DNA from: Actinoplanes solisilvae
GTDB lineage: Bacteria; Actinomycetota; Actinomycetes; Mycobacteriales; Micromonosporaceae
Direction: 5' to 3'
Assembly: GCF_003999975.1 (NCBI RefSeq)
Contig: NZ_RJAC01000019.1
Location: forward strand, 124,001 to 188,000
DNA length: 64,000 nt
Under the pieces are notes generated by a model, which did no database searches, had not been told where the DNA came from, and saw only the letters and a list, made by a program, of their open reading frames with translations. Every line of letters starts with the position of its first letter. Position 1 is the stretch's first letter. This document shows, in pieces, positions 1 through 8,080 of this stretch. A program made the position numbers and the translations under genes.

Positions 1-13
1 TCAGGCCGGGACC

Positions 14-33
14 GTCCCGCCGCAAGGCGGGAC
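14..33. terminator. Perfect hairpin with GCAA loop
   Basis: GTCCCGCC and GGCGGGAC pair perfectly around a GCAA tetraloop at positions 22-25. No T-run follows, which is usual for high-GC actinobacterial terminators. It probably ends a transcript entering from the left edge, 50 bases before the next start codon. Confidence 0.5.
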
Positions 34-83
34 TATCGATCGTGTGCTTACCAAGGCGCACCGAAAGGTAACGGAGTGATCAC

Positions 84-908
84 ATGCGGCATATCGATGC
101 CCGCGGTTTGACCTTCGATCTGTACGAGGGCGGCCCGGACGACGGTGATTCGGTGCTCCTGCTGCACGGCTTCCCGCAGGACCATCGCGAGTTCGATCTG
201 CTCGCGCCCCGGCTGCACGAGGCCGGCCTCAAGACGTACGCCCTGAACCAGCGCGGCACCTCACCCGGCGCCCGCCCGTCCGGCGTCGACGCCTATCGCA
301 TGACCGAGGCGGTCGCCGACGCGGTGGCCGTGCTCGACGCCCTCGGTGTTCAAAAAGCGCACGTCATCGGGCACGACTGGGGTGCGATCGTCGGCTGGTG
401 GCTGGCCGCTGGACACCCCGAGCGGGTGCGCTCGCTGACCGCCGTCTCGGTGCCGCACCCCAAAGCCCTCTCCCTCGCCCTGCGCGTGCGTGCCTCGCAG
501 CGCGCGCGAATGGCGTACTTCAAAGTCTTCCAGTCGCCGGTGGCCGAACGGCTGCTGCTCGCGGGCGACGGCGCCCTGCTGCGGGGCATGCTCAAACCGA
601 TCGGGGCCAGAGGCATCAAGTACGTCGAGGAGATGCGCGACGACCCGGGCCGGCTCACCGGCGGCCTGAACTGGTACCGAGCCAGCCCCTCCGGCTCGCC
701 CGAGGGGCCCGGCATCGTGCGCGTGCCCACCACGTACGTCTGGAGCGACAAGGACGGCGTGGTTTCGCTGACCGCCGCGCTGCGCACCGCCGACTGGGTG
801 GAGGCCGACTATCAGCTGGTCGCTCTGCGGGGCGTGAGCCACTGGATTCCCGAGCAGGCGTCCGGCGCGTTGGCCGACGCGGCCCTCGAACGTATCGGCC
901 GAGTTTGA
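84..908 (+). CDS. Alpha/beta hydrolase, epoxide hydrolase-like
   Basis: A 274-residue single-domain alpha/beta hydrolase. The oxyanion motif HGFP lies at residues 28-31. The nucleophile elbow reads GHDWG, with Asp98 where lipases have Ser; this Asp is typical of epoxide hydrolases and haloalkane dehalogenases. A candidate acid is in SDKD near 221-224 and the catalytic His is in SHWIP near 253. The ATG is preceded by GGAG. No signal peptide is seen, so it is cytoplasmic. Substrate cannot be told from the sequence, and a dehalogenase-like activity remains possible. Confidence 0.85.
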   Translation: MRHIDARGLTFDLYEGGPDDGDSVLLLHGFPQDHREFDLLAPRLHEAGLKTYALNQRGTSPGARPSGVDAYRMTEAVADAVAVLDALGVQKAHVIGHDWGAIVGWWLAAGHPERVRSLTAVSVPHPKALSLALRVRASQRARMAYFKVFQSPVAERLLLAGDGALLRGMLKPIGARGIKYVEEMRDDPGRLTGGLNWYRASPSGSPEGPGIVRVPTTYVWSDKDGVVSLTAALRTADWVEADYQLVALRGVSHWIPEQASGALADAALERIGRV

Positions 909-939
909 TTCGCGTTCACTTTGGGGAATCGCCACCGTC

Positions 940-1491
940 ATGGTGGCAGAGAAGGCGCGCATCAAGCCCGAGACCGAGAAGCAACGCTGGGACCGAAACT
1001 TCGCCGACCTCCTTCAGGAGCTGCGGGTCGCCCAGACCGGCATCCAGATCCTGTTCGCCTTTTTGCTGACCCTCCCGTTCAGCAGCGGGTTCCCCGACGT
1101 CACCCAGTTCCAGAAGGACACGTACGTGGTGGCGCTGCTGGCCGCCGCGGGCGCCACCGCGATGATCATCGCGCCGGTCGCGTTCCACCGGGCGTTGTTC
1201 CGTCAGGGCCGCAAGCCCGAGCTGGTGCGTTACGCCCACCGGATGGCCAGCGGCGGGCTCGCGTTCCTGCTCGTCTCGATGGTCGCCTGCGTCCTGCTCG
1301 TCACCGACTTCATCCTCGCCCGCTGGATAGCGTTCCTGTTCAGCGCGATCACCGCGGTCTTCTTCCTCACGTTCTGGGCGGCCATCCCGTGGTTCCGCCG
1401 CAACTGGATCGACGAGGACGACGAGGAGGAGAACGAGGAGATCAGCGGCTCGGGTGTCAGCGGCGCGGCCCCCGCAGCCCGAGACTCCTGA
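940..1491 (+). CDS. DUF6328 family four-helix membrane protein
   Basis: A 183-residue protein with a charged N-terminus (WDRNFADLLQELRVAQTG) followed by about four hydrophobic segments and an acidic C-terminal tail rich in Asp and Glu. This layout matches the DUF6328 family of actinobacterial inner-membrane proteins of unknown function. It begins 31 bases after the hydrolase stop and may be co-transcribed with it. Its 3' end overlaps the convergent downstream gene by 35 bases. An in-frame GTG directly follows the ATG, so the start is uncertain by one codon. Confidence 0.75.
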   Translation: MVAEKARIKPETEKQRWDRNFADLLQELRVAQTGIQILFAFLLTLPFSSGFPDVTQFQKDTYVVALLAAAGATAMIIAPVAFHRALFRQGRKPELVRYAHRMASGGLAFLLVSMVACVLLVTDFILARWIAFLFSAITAVFFLTFWAAIPWFRRNWIDEDDEEENEEISGSGVSGAAPAARDS

Positions 1492-2083
1492 GCTCGAGCT
1501 CGGCCAGGGCGTCGACCGCCTCGGCGTCGCCGTTGCGCCAGCTCTGCGCGATGTCGGGGCCGAGCTTGGCCAGGTTGTTGAGCGGCTGGCTCGCGAGGGC
1601 GCGCAGGGCCAGCAGGTCGCGTCCGGCGGGCTGATCGCGTACGGCTGAAGCGACCGCGGCCCGGCGCATCCACCGCACCCGCAGCGGGAGCCAGAGGAAA
1701 AGCACGAGCGCGAACGGAACGGCCACCGCGATCAGCGCCACGACCAGGGCCATCGTGTCGACGACCTCCTGCGTCTGGCGCCCGGCCTCGGCGATCGACC
1801 GGGCCGCCGACGCCGCCCCGTTGAACGGCTTGACGAGCTGGTCACCGACGAGCGGGACGCCCCCGACCCGGTTGCCGGCGTCGGTCAGGTTGTCGGCGAT
1901 GCCACCGCCCGCGCTCTCCAGCCGCTGGCCGGGCACGCCGAGTTTCTCGACCATGTCGTTGACCCACAGGGCCGCCCGGATCCACAGATAGACCCAGAGG
2001 ACCACGATGATGTCGGTGAGGATCTGGCGTACGGCGGTGGGCAGCCGGTCGGCATAGGGCTTCACGTGGGTAGCGTCCCACAA
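1457..2083 (-). CDS. Hypothetical membrane protein with two TM segments
   Basis: A 208-residue protein not assigned to a named family. An amphipathic N-terminal stretch (about residues 13-40) includes a hydrophobic segment. A Gly/Ala-rich middle region follows, then a strong hydrophobic helix near residues 115-137 and a basic stretch LRVRWMRR, giving an inside-positive topology. The C-terminal third is cytoplasmic and helical. The gene converges on the DUF6328 gene with a 35-base overlap. Function is unknown. Confidence 0.7.
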   Translation of the reverse strand: MWDATHVKPYADRLPTAVRQILTDIIVVLWVYLWIRAALWVNDMVEKLGVPGQRLESAGGGIADNLTDAGNRVGGVPLVGDQLVKPFNGAASAARSIAEAGRQTQEVVDTMALVVALIAVAVPFALVLFLWLPLRVRWMRRAAVASAVRDQPAGRDLLALRALASQPLNNLAKLGPDIAQSWRNGDAEAVDALAELELRSLGLRGPRR

Positions 2084-2103
2084 TGGACAAGTCTTCAGTC
2101 AGG

Positions 2104-2526
2104 TCAAGGGGCGGTGGTCGGGGGCTTGGTCGCGCACTCCGGGCAGGTTCCGAAGATCTCCATCGTGTGGGAGACGTCCTTGAAGCCGTGCTGCGCGGCG
2201 ACCCGCTCGGCCCACGACTCGACCGCCGGACCCTCGACCTCGACCGCGCGTCCGCAGTCACGGCAGACCAGGTGGTGGTGATGTCCCTGACCGCAGCGGC
2301 GGTAGAGGTGCTCGCCGCCCGGCGGGCGCATCACGTCGATCTCGCCGGCGTCGGCCAGACCCTGCAGCGTGCGGTAGACGGTGGTCAGGCCGACCCGTTC
2401 ACCCCGCTCACGCAGCATCGCGTGCAGTTCCTGGGCGCTGTAGAAGCAATCGGCCTCGGCGAGCACGGCGCTCACCGCGGTGCGCTGCTTGGTGTTGCGC
2501 AGCGCGGCATTCGTCTCCACGTTCAC
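2104..2526 (-). CDS. zur: Zinc uptake regulator, Fur family
   Basis: A 140-residue Fur-family repressor. The N-terminal winged helix includes AQELHAMLRERGERVGLTTV. The C-terminal dimerisation domain carries CRDCG and CPECA, the two Cys pairs of the structural zinc site, and the His-rich GQGHHHH plus HTMEIFGTC of the regulatory site. I chose the GTG at 2524-2526: it overlaps the arsR stop as GTGA and has a GGGAGG seven bases upstream. Position last in a znuACB-arsR-zur operon under a Zur box implies zinc sensing and autoregulation. It closes the operon on zinc repletion. Confidence 0.88.
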   Translation of the reverse strand: MNVETNAALRNTKQRTAVSAVLAEADCFYSAQELHAMLRERGERVGLTTVYRTLQGLADAGEIDVMRPPGGEHLYRRCGQGHHHHLVCRDCGRAVEVEGPAVESWAERVAAQHGFKDVSHTMEIFGTCPECATKPPTTAP

Positions 2527-2822
2527 GTGCGGACCTCCCTCGCATGACTGACCGCGTCCGCCACGATATGTGCCACGTGGTCGTCCACCAGCGAGTATGC
2601 GATCTCCCGACCCCGTCGTGCACCTCTGACCACGCCCGCGCCGCGCAGAACCCGCAGATGCTGGGAGACCAGCGGCTGCGGCGCCCCGAGCTTCTCGACC
2701 AGTTCGTGCACGCAGCGCTCGCCGGCGCCCAGCTCGGCCACGATCGCGACCCGGATCGGCGCGCTCAGGGCCCGCAGCAGCTCGCCGGCTGACTCGTACG
2801 CCTCGTAACCGCTCGTCGTCAT
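2523..2822 (-). CDS. ArsR/SmtB-family metal-sensing repressor
   Basis: A 99-residue winged-helix protein with recognition region PQPLVSQHLRVLRGAGVV. Near the C-terminus it has Asp-x-His-x10-His-x2-Glu, exactly the spacing of the alpha-5 zinc site of SmtB/CzrA-type sensors. It lies 6 bases after znuB and overlaps zur by four bases. The intact alpha-5 ligands argue for zinc (or cobalt/nickel) sensing rather than arsenite. Putting a second zinc sensor in a zinc-uptake operon suggests it reports excess metal to an unseen efflux gene, or adjusts this operon. Confidence 0.85.
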   Translation of the reverse strand: MTTSGYEAYESAGELLRALSAPIRVAIVAELGAGERCVHELVEKLGAPQPLVSQHLRVLRGAGVVRGARRGREIAYSLVDDHVAHIVADAVSHAREVRT

Positions 2823-2828
2823 CGGACC

Positions 2829-3677
2829 TCAGGCTTTCTGCAGGACGACATCGGGCGGTTCGATCTCGCGTGGTGGTTCGGCGCGCCGCCTCTGCACGAC
2901 CCGCCAGCCCACCGCCCCGACCGTCAACGCGACGAAGACGGCCAGCGCCAGGACTACGGTAGTCGCCCCGGGCGGCGTATCGGCCTCGGCGGAGACGACG
3001 ATCCCGGAGCCTGCGGCGAACAGGCCGATCGCCATCGCCGCGGCCATCGTCGTACGGAAGCCTCGGGTGACCTGCTGGGCGGCGGCAACCGGGATGACCA
3101 TCAAAGCCGAGATGAGCAACAGGCCGACCGTACGCATCGCGATCGTCACCGTCACCGCGGTCGTGACCGCCATGAGCAGGTTGAGCGCGCGCACGGGCAG
3201 GCCGCTGACCTTGGCGTACTCCTCGTCGTTGGACACCGCGAACAGCGCCGGCCGGAACATCAGCATGGCGAACAGCACCGCCCCGCCGAGCACGGCGATC
3301 ACGGCGATGTCCTGCGGCGACGTGGTGATCAGCGAGCCGAACAGGTATTGCACGAGGCTGTTGCTGCTGGCGTCGTCGCTGAGCGAGACGAGCACGACGC
3401 CGCCCGCGATGCCGCCGTAGAACAGCAGCGCCAGGGCCAGATCGCCCGACGTGCGGCCGCGCTCGCGGATCAGCTCGACGCCGACCGCGCCGATCGCCGC
3501 CACGATCACCGCCGTGAGCACGGGGGACTGGTTGAGCAGCAGGCCCACGCCGACGCCGGTGAGCGCGACGTGACCGATGCCGTCGCCGATCAGGCTCAGC
3601 CGGCGTTGCACCAGGTAGATGCCGAGCGACGGTGCGACCAGACCGATGATCAGCGCCCCGGCCAAAGCTCGCATCAT
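2829..3677 (-). CDS. znuB: Zinc ABC transporter permease, ZnuB-like
   Basis: A 282-residue polytopic permease of the metal ABC-3 family, with about eight hydrophobic helices and conserved LIGDGIGHVALTGVG and FGSLITTSPQDI segments. The start is doubtful. Family members usually begin LFQYDFM, and that stretch is present in frame just upstream of this ATG but without an ATG, GTG or TTG. An AAAGGA lies nine bases before an in-frame ATC near 3700. Either a rare ATC start or the internal ATG is used. Confidence 0.88.
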   Translation of the reverse strand: MMRALAGALIIGLVAPSLGIYLVQRRLSLIGDGIGHVALTGVGVGLLLNQSPVLTAVIVAAIGAVGVELIRERGRTSGDLALALLFYGGIAGGVVLVSLSDDASSNSLVQYLFGSLITTSPQDIAVIAVLGGAVLFAMLMFRPALFAVSNDEEYAKVSGLPVRALNLLMAVTTAVTVTIAMRTVGLLLISALMVIPVAAAQQVTRGFRTTMAAAMAIGLFAAGSGIVVSAEADTPPGATTVVLALAVFVALTVGAVGWRVVQRRRAEPPREIEPPDVVLQKA

Positions 3678-3746
3678 GAAGTCGTACTGGAAGAGATCGA
3701 TGGCCCTTAGTCCTTTCTTGGGTGGCGGGCGGGGCGGTTGGACGGC

Positions 3747-4538
3747 TCAGTTCGCCGCGATCCGGTCGGTCGGGGCCCACTCGCAGATGCCCGCGGCGGG
3801 CTGCACGGCGTGCGGGTGCACATGGTCGTGATCGGGCTCGGCGTGGTGACCGGCCGGCTCGGGCGGCGGGCCCTCGTAGGCGATGCGGCCCTCGTGCACG
3901 ACGACGGCCCGGTCGATCAGCGGCCGCAGCGGGCCGAGCTCGTGCGCGACCAGCAGGATCGTGCCGCCCTCGGAGCGGAACCGGCCCAGCGCGGCGGCGA
4001 ACGCCTCCTGGCTGCCCGCGTCGACCCCGGCGGTCGGCTCGTCGAGCACCAGCAGGTCGGGCTTTCCGGCCAGGGCGCGGGCGATCAGCGTGCGCTGCTG
4101 CTGGCCACCCGAAAGAGTGCTGACCGGGTCGCTGTAACGGTCGAGCAGGCCCACGGCGGTGAGCGCGTCCTTGACCGCCTGCCTGTCGGCCGCGCCGGCC
4201 ATGCGGAAGATTCCACGCCGCGCCAGCCGGCCCGACGAGACGACCTCGCCGACGGTCGCCGGGACGCCGCTGCCCGCGCCGAGCCGCTGCGGCACGTAGC
4301 CGACCCGGGCCCAGTCGCGGAACTTCCGCTGCGGGGTGCCGAACAGGTCTATCTCGCCCCGGCGCAGGGGGACCAGGCCGAGGATCGTACGGATGAGGGT
4401 GGATTTTCCGGAGCCGTTGGCGCCCAGGACGGCGACGACCTCGCCCGGCTCGACGGTCAGCGACACGTCGTGCAGGATCTCGCGGCCCTCGTAGCCGACG
4501 GCGGCTCTTTTGACTTCGACGACGCTTGTCACTTGCAT
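3747..4538 (-). CDS. znuC: Zinc ABC transporter ATPase, ZnuC-like
   Basis: A 263-residue ABC ATPase. It has Walker A GANGSGKST, signature LSGGQQQR, Walker B LLVLDEPTAGVD and H-loop His in LLVAHEL. The C-terminal tail is His/Asp-rich (GHHAEPDHDHVHPH), which may buffer metal. It overlaps znuA by ten bases, so the two are co-translated, and znuB follows. It powers import of the cation delivered by ZnuA. Confidence 0.9.
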   Translation of the reverse strand: MQVTSVVEVKRAAVGYEGREILHDVSLTVEPGEVVAVLGANGSGKSTLIRTILGLVPLRRGEIDLFGTPQRKFRDWARVGYVPQRLGAGSGVPATVGEVVSSGRLARRGIFRMAGAADRQAVKDALTAVGLLDRYSDPVSTLSGGQQQRTLIARALAGKPDLLVLDEPTAGVDAGSQEAFAAALGRFRSEGGTILLVAHELGPLRPLIDRAVVVHEGRIAYEGPPPEPAGHHAEPDHDHVHPHAVQPAAGICEWAPTDRIAAN

Positions 4539-5434
4539 CCCAACCCGGCGGTCAGCGCGGCCAGATTTTGCCGCATCACGGAGAAGTAATCGCCCTTCTG
4601 GTCGACGAGGCCCTCGAGCGGGTCGAGCACGGCGGTCTTGGCGCCGACCTCACGGGCGAGCGTTTCGGCCACGGCCGGGCTCACCAGAGTCTCGAAGTAG
4701 ATCGTCGTGGTGCCGGTCTCGCGTGCCTCCTTGGCCACCGCGGCGAGCCGCTGCGGCGAGGGTTCGGCCTCGGGCGAGATGCCGGTGATACCCACCTGGT
4801 GCAGGTCGTAGCGCTCGGCCAGGTAGGCGAAGGCGGTGTGGCTGGTCACCAGCTCGCGGCGCTCGCAGGTCTTGAGCGTGTTCGCGAACTCGGTGTTCAG
4901 CGCCTCCAGCTCGCCGACCAGGGCGTTGGCCCGGCCGGTGTAGTCGGCGGCGTGCGCGGGGTCGGCCTGGCCCATCCGCTCGGCCAGCTTGCCGGCGATC
5001 GTGGCGAAGCGCACCGGGTCGAGCCAGACGTGCGGGTCCTCGCCGCCGGCGGCTTCCTCGTGCTCGTGGCCGTGCTCCTCCTCCCCGTCAAGTTTCAGGA
5101 GGGGTACGACCGAGGCGGCGTTGAACGACTTGTCCTTGGCCTCGAGGTTGATCGCCTCGTCGACGGCGGGCTGGAAACCCTTGATGTAGACGGCCAGCCC
5201 GGCCTGGGCCACGTCGCCGACCTGGCGCGGGGTGAGCTCGATGTCATGCGGCTCGGCGCCCGGTTTGGTGAGGTTGGTGACGCTGACCATGTCGCCCCCG
5301 ATCCGCTCGCTGAGGAACTGCAGCGGATAGAACGCGGTGACGACCTGGAACTTCCCGTCCGCGGTCGCGGCCTGACCCCCGCAGCCGGCGAGGGCGGCGA
5401 GCATGAGAAGAGCGGCGAGCAGCGGGCGGCGCAT
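4529..5434 (-). CDS. znuA: Zinc-binding lipoprotein, ZnuA-like
   Basis: A cluster A-I metal-binding protein of about 301 residues. I chose the internal ATG giving MRRPLLAALLMLAALAGCGG, a lipoprotein signal with lipobox LAGC; the longer frame would start inside the Zur box. The acidic/His-rich loop EEEHGHEHEEA is the usual zinc loop. Other candidate ligands are the His in PHDIELTP, the His in TSHTAF and an Asp near the C-terminus. It is the first gene of the zinc operon and delivers zinc to ZnuBC at the outer face of the membrane. Confidence 0.9.
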   Translation of the reverse strand: MRRPLLAALLMLAALAGCGGQAATADGKFQVVTAFYPLQFLSERIGGDMVSVTNLTKPGAEPHDIELTPRQVGDVAQAGLAVYIKGFQPAVDEAINLEAKDKSFNAASVVPLLKLDGEEEHGHEHEEAAGGEDPHVWLDPVRFATIAGKLAERMGQADPAHAADYTGRANALVGELEALNTEFANTLKTCERRELVTSHTAFAYLAERYDLHQVGITGISPEAEPSPQRLAAVAKEARETGTTTIYFETLVSPAVAETLAREVGAKTAVLDPLEGLVDQKGDYFSVMRQNLAALTAGLGCK

Positions 5435-5449
5435 GTTCCCACTGTCTCC

Positions 5450-5468
5450 GACAATGATAATGATTGTC
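5450..5468. promoter_or_regulatory. Zur box upstream of znuA
   Basis: GACAATgataatgATTGTC is an inverted repeat with GACAAT and ATTGTC arms and an AT-rich centre, the form of Fur/Zur boxes. It lies 15 bases before the znuA start. It sits between the divergent-looking znuA promoter side and the stop of the DUF6703 gene at 5478. Zinc-loaded Zur would repress znuACB-arsR-zur here. Confidence 0.85.
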
Positions 5469-5477
5469 AAAAGCTTG

Positions 5478-5732
5478 TTATATGGCCTTCGCTACTACGA
5501 CCGCGAGCAGCAGCGCCAGAATGATCAGCCGCAGCACCCGGGTCGAGGCCTTCTGCACCGACCAGGTCGTGTAGGTGAGCAGGGCGAGTCCCAGCGCGAG
5601 TAAGAAGAGCAGGGCGGCGCCGACGATGCCGGGCAGGAAGAGGCCGGCCAGCATCACCACGAGCGCGGCCACGAAGGCCGCCGTCGGGTTCGTCTTCGAC
5701 AGACGCCGTAGAAGGCTGTCGGACGGTTGCAC
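5478..5732 (-). CDS. DUF6703 family small membrane protein
   Basis: An 84-residue protein with the DUF6703 pattern SKTNPTAAFVAALV followed by three hydrophobic helices and a C-terminal RVLRLIILALLL segment. I chose the GTG at 5730-5732 (VQPSDSLLRR), because longer versions only add low-complexity Arg-rich sequence. It is transcribed towards znuA, with the Zur box between them. Function is unknown. Confidence 0.75.
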   Translation of the reverse strand: MQPSDSLLRRLSKTNPTAAFVAALVVMLAGLFLPGIVGAALLFLLALGLALLTYTTWSVQKASTRVLRLIILALLLAVVVAKAI

Positions 5733-5764
5733 AGGCTTGCTCCCTCGCTGCGTACCCTCGTCGC

Positions 5765-6103
5765 ATGTTGGTGCTGAACCGCTTCGTCGTGCCCTCGTCC
5801 GACACCGAGTTCGTCGAGCAGGCGCATACCGCCCTCGCCGCCCTCGCCGCACGACCCGGTTATCTCTCCGGCCGGCTGACCCGCGCCCTCGAAGACCCGG
5901 CCTGCTGGATCCTGGCCACCGAGTGGGAGTCGGTCGGAGCCTACCGGCGCGCGCTGGGAGGCTTCGACGTCAAGGTGCACGCCACCCCGCTGCTCGCCCG
6001 CTCGGTCGACGAGCCGTCCGCTTTCGAGACGCTGGCCGCCGCCACACCCGGTGGCGAGGTCGAGGTGGCCGAGAGCGACCGGGCCGCCGAGCCGTGGCGC
6101 TGA
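5765..6103 (+). CDS. Antibiotic biosynthesis monooxygenase-family protein
   Basis: A 112-residue ferredoxin-like ABM-fold protein. It begins MLVLNRFVVP and contains RPGYLSGRLTRALEDP and WESVGAYRRAL, the usual strand and helix pattern of this family. It starts 32 bases from the divergent DUF6703 gene, so the two share a promoter region. ABM-fold proteins include heme-degrading and quinol oxygenases, but nothing here fixes a substrate. Confidence 0.8.
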   Translation: MLVLNRFVVPSSDTEFVEQAHTALAALAARPGYLSGRLTRALEDPACWILATEWESVGAYRRALGGFDVKVHATPLLARSVDEPSAFETLAAATPGGEVEVAESDRAAEPWR

Positions 6104-6120
6104 CGACTACTGTTGGCCGC

Positions 6121-6633
6121 ATGACGACGGCGCCTCACGTTCCCGCCCCGCCGCCGGGGCCGGGTGTCCAGCCGCCGTTCCCCGCGCCGCCCGTCGAGGG
6201 CCGGGGCAAGCGTCTCGGCTGGAGCCTCGGCATCGGCGCCGGCGTGCTCGCGCTCATCTGCGGCGGGGGTCTGGCCGCGCTGATCGGGCTGGGCACGTCC
6301 ATCCAGGGCGCGATCGACGAGCAGGCCCACGCGGCCGTCGACGGTTATCTGAGCGCCTTGAAGGCCGAGCGCTACGACGACGCGTACGACCAACTCTGTC
6401 AGCAGGCGCGGGACGAGCAGACGATCTCCGAGTTCCGCACCCGCGCCGAGACGACCGAGCCGATCGTCTCGTGGACCCTGGGCGACCTCGTGACACGCGG
6501 CAACGCTGTTCAGGTCGACTACGTCCTCCCGGTCGCGGCCACCTATCGCGACGGCGACGTGCGCAACATCGAGGCCACGCTCGGGCAGAACACGAAGACG
6601 GGCCAGTTCGAGGTGTGCGAGCTCGGAGAGTAA
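6121..6633 (+). CDS. Membrane-anchored DUF4878-like protein
   Basis: A 170-residue protein. A Pro-rich cytoplasmic N-terminus (residues 1-30) leads into one transmembrane helix (about 37-60), then an exported NTF2-like alpha+beta domain starting DGYLSALKAERYDDAYDQL. This layout is common in actinobacterial anchored DUF4878-type proteins. The ATG lies 17 bases after the monooxygenase stop, so the two are likely co-transcribed. Two Cys in the exported domain (in QLCQQ and EVCEL) could form a disulfide. Confidence 0.72.
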   Translation: MTTAPHVPAPPPGPGVQPPFPAPPVEGRGKRLGWSLGIGAGVLALICGGGLAALIGLGTSIQGAIDEQAHAAVDGYLSALKAERYDDAYDQLCQQARDEQTISEFRTRAETTEPIVSWTLGDLVTRGNAVQVDYVLPVAATYRDGDVRNIEATLGQNTKTGQFEVCELGE

Positions 6634-6691
6634 TCTCGCTGTTTGTCCCGATCGCCGACTCTCGCCGACACCCAGCCGGCGTAGGAGGAAC

Positions 6692-8071
6692 ATGCCCGCC
6701 GACCGCATCGATGCCGTCGTCAGCCTGGCCAAGCGCCGTGGCTTCGTCTTCCCCTCCAGCGAGATCTACGGAGGAACCCGCTCGGCCTGGGACTACGGTC
6801 CGCTGGGCGTGGAGCTGAAGGAGAACGTCCGCCGCCAGTGGTGGCGCACGATGGTCCAGCAGCGGGACGACATCGTCGGCCTCGACTCCGCCGTCATCCT
6901 CGCGCGTGACGTGTGGGCCGCCTCCGGTCACCTCGACGCGTTCGTCGACCCGCTGACCGAGTGCCAGTCGTGCCACAAGCGTTTCCGCGCCGACCACCTC
7001 GAGGAGGCGTGGGAGGCCAAGCACGGCGCGCCGCCCGCCTCGCTGCAGGAGCTGAACTGCCCGAACTGCGGCAACAAGGGCACCTTCACCGAGCCGAAGA
7101 TGTTCAACGGCCTGATGAAGACCTACCTCGGGCCGACCGAGAGCGCCGAAGGCCTGCACTACCTGCGGCCCGAGACCGCGCAGGGCATCTTCGTCAACTA
7201 CAACAACGTGGCCACGGCCGCCCGCAAGAAGCCGCCGTTCGGCATCGCCCAGATCGGCAAGAGCTTCCGCAACGAGATCACCCCGGGCAACTTCATCTTC
7301 CGCACGCGAGAGTTCGAGCAGATGGAGATGGAGTTCTTCGTCGAGCCCGGCTCCGACGAGACGTGGCACGACTACTGGCTCCAGGAGCGCTGGAACTGGT
7401 ACCGCGACCTCGGCCTGTCCGAGAGCAACCTGCGCTTCTACGAGCACCCGGCCGAGAAGCTGTCGCACTACTCGAAGCGTACGGTCGACATCGAATACCG
7501 CTTCCAGTTCGGCGGTACGGAATTCGCCGAGCTCGAGGGCGTCGCCAACCGGACCGATTTCGATCTGTCCACCCATTCCAAGCACTCCGGGGTCGACCTC
7601 TCCTACTTCGACCAGGAGAAGCAGGAACGCTGGGTGCCGTACGTGATCGAGCCGGCCGCCGGTCTCACCCGCGCGGTGCTGGCCTTCCTGCTCGAGGCGT
7701 ACGACGAGGACGAAGCCCCCAACACCAAGGGCGGCGTCGACAAGCGCACGGTCATGCGGTTCGACCCGCGGCTGGCGCCGGTCAAGGTGGCGGTGCTGCC
7801 GCTGTCGCGCAACCCCGAACTCTCGCCCAAGGCGAAGGGGCTCGCGGCCGACCTGCGCAAGCGCTGGATCGTCGAGTTCGATGACTCGCAGGCGATCGGC
7901 CGCCGCTACCGCCGGCAGGACGAGATCGGCACCCCGTTCTGCGTCACGGTCGACTTCGACACGCTGACCGACGACGCGGTGACAGTTCGCGACCGCGACA
8001 CGATGAAGCAGGAGCGGGTCGCCCTCTCCCAGATCGAGGACTACCTGATCAAGCGCCTTCCGGGCTGCTGA
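6692..8071 (+). CDS. glyS: Glycyl-tRNA synthetase
   Basis: A 459-residue class II aminoacyl-tRNA synthetase of the homodimeric GlyRS type, full length for the family. The N-terminal catalytic core begins RRGFVFPSSEIYGG. A zinc-knuckle pair (CQSCHKRF and CPNCGNKG) is present. Class II motifs include GIAQIGKSFRNEITP and the C-terminal arginine segment AAGLTRAVL. The anticodon-binding domain starts near residue 355 (LAPVKVAVLPL). An AGGAGG lies six bases before the ATG. It charges tRNA-Gly in the cytoplasm. Confidence 0.97.
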   Translation: MPADRIDAVVSLAKRRGFVFPSSEIYGGTRSAWDYGPLGVELKENVRRQWWRTMVQQRDDIVGLDSAVILARDVWAASGHLDAFVDPLTECQSCHKRFRADHLEEAWEAKHGAPPASLQELNCPNCGNKGTFTEPKMFNGLMKTYLGPTESAEGLHYLRPETAQGIFVNYNNVATAARKKPPFGIAQIGKSFRNEITPGNFIFRTREFEQMEMEFFVEPGSDETWHDYWLQERWNWYRDLGLSESNLRFYEHPAEKLSHYSKRTVDIEYRFQFGGTEFAELEGVANRTDFDLSTHSKHSGVDLSYFDQEKQERWVPYVIEPAAGLTRAVLAFLLEAYDEDEAPNTKGGVDKRTVMRFDPRLAPVKVAVLPLSRNPELSPKAKGLAADLRKRWIVEFDDSQAIGRRYRRQDEIGTPFCVTVDFDTLTDDAVTVRDRDTMKQERVALSQIEDYLIKRLPGC

Positions 8072-8080
8072 CCTGCTTAA

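Noticed and set aside
2527..3780. Long N-terminal extension of the Zur frame (558 codons)
   Set aside because: The extension overlaps arsR and znuB in another frame and is Arg-rich non-coding sequence. The real start is the GTG at 2524-2526.
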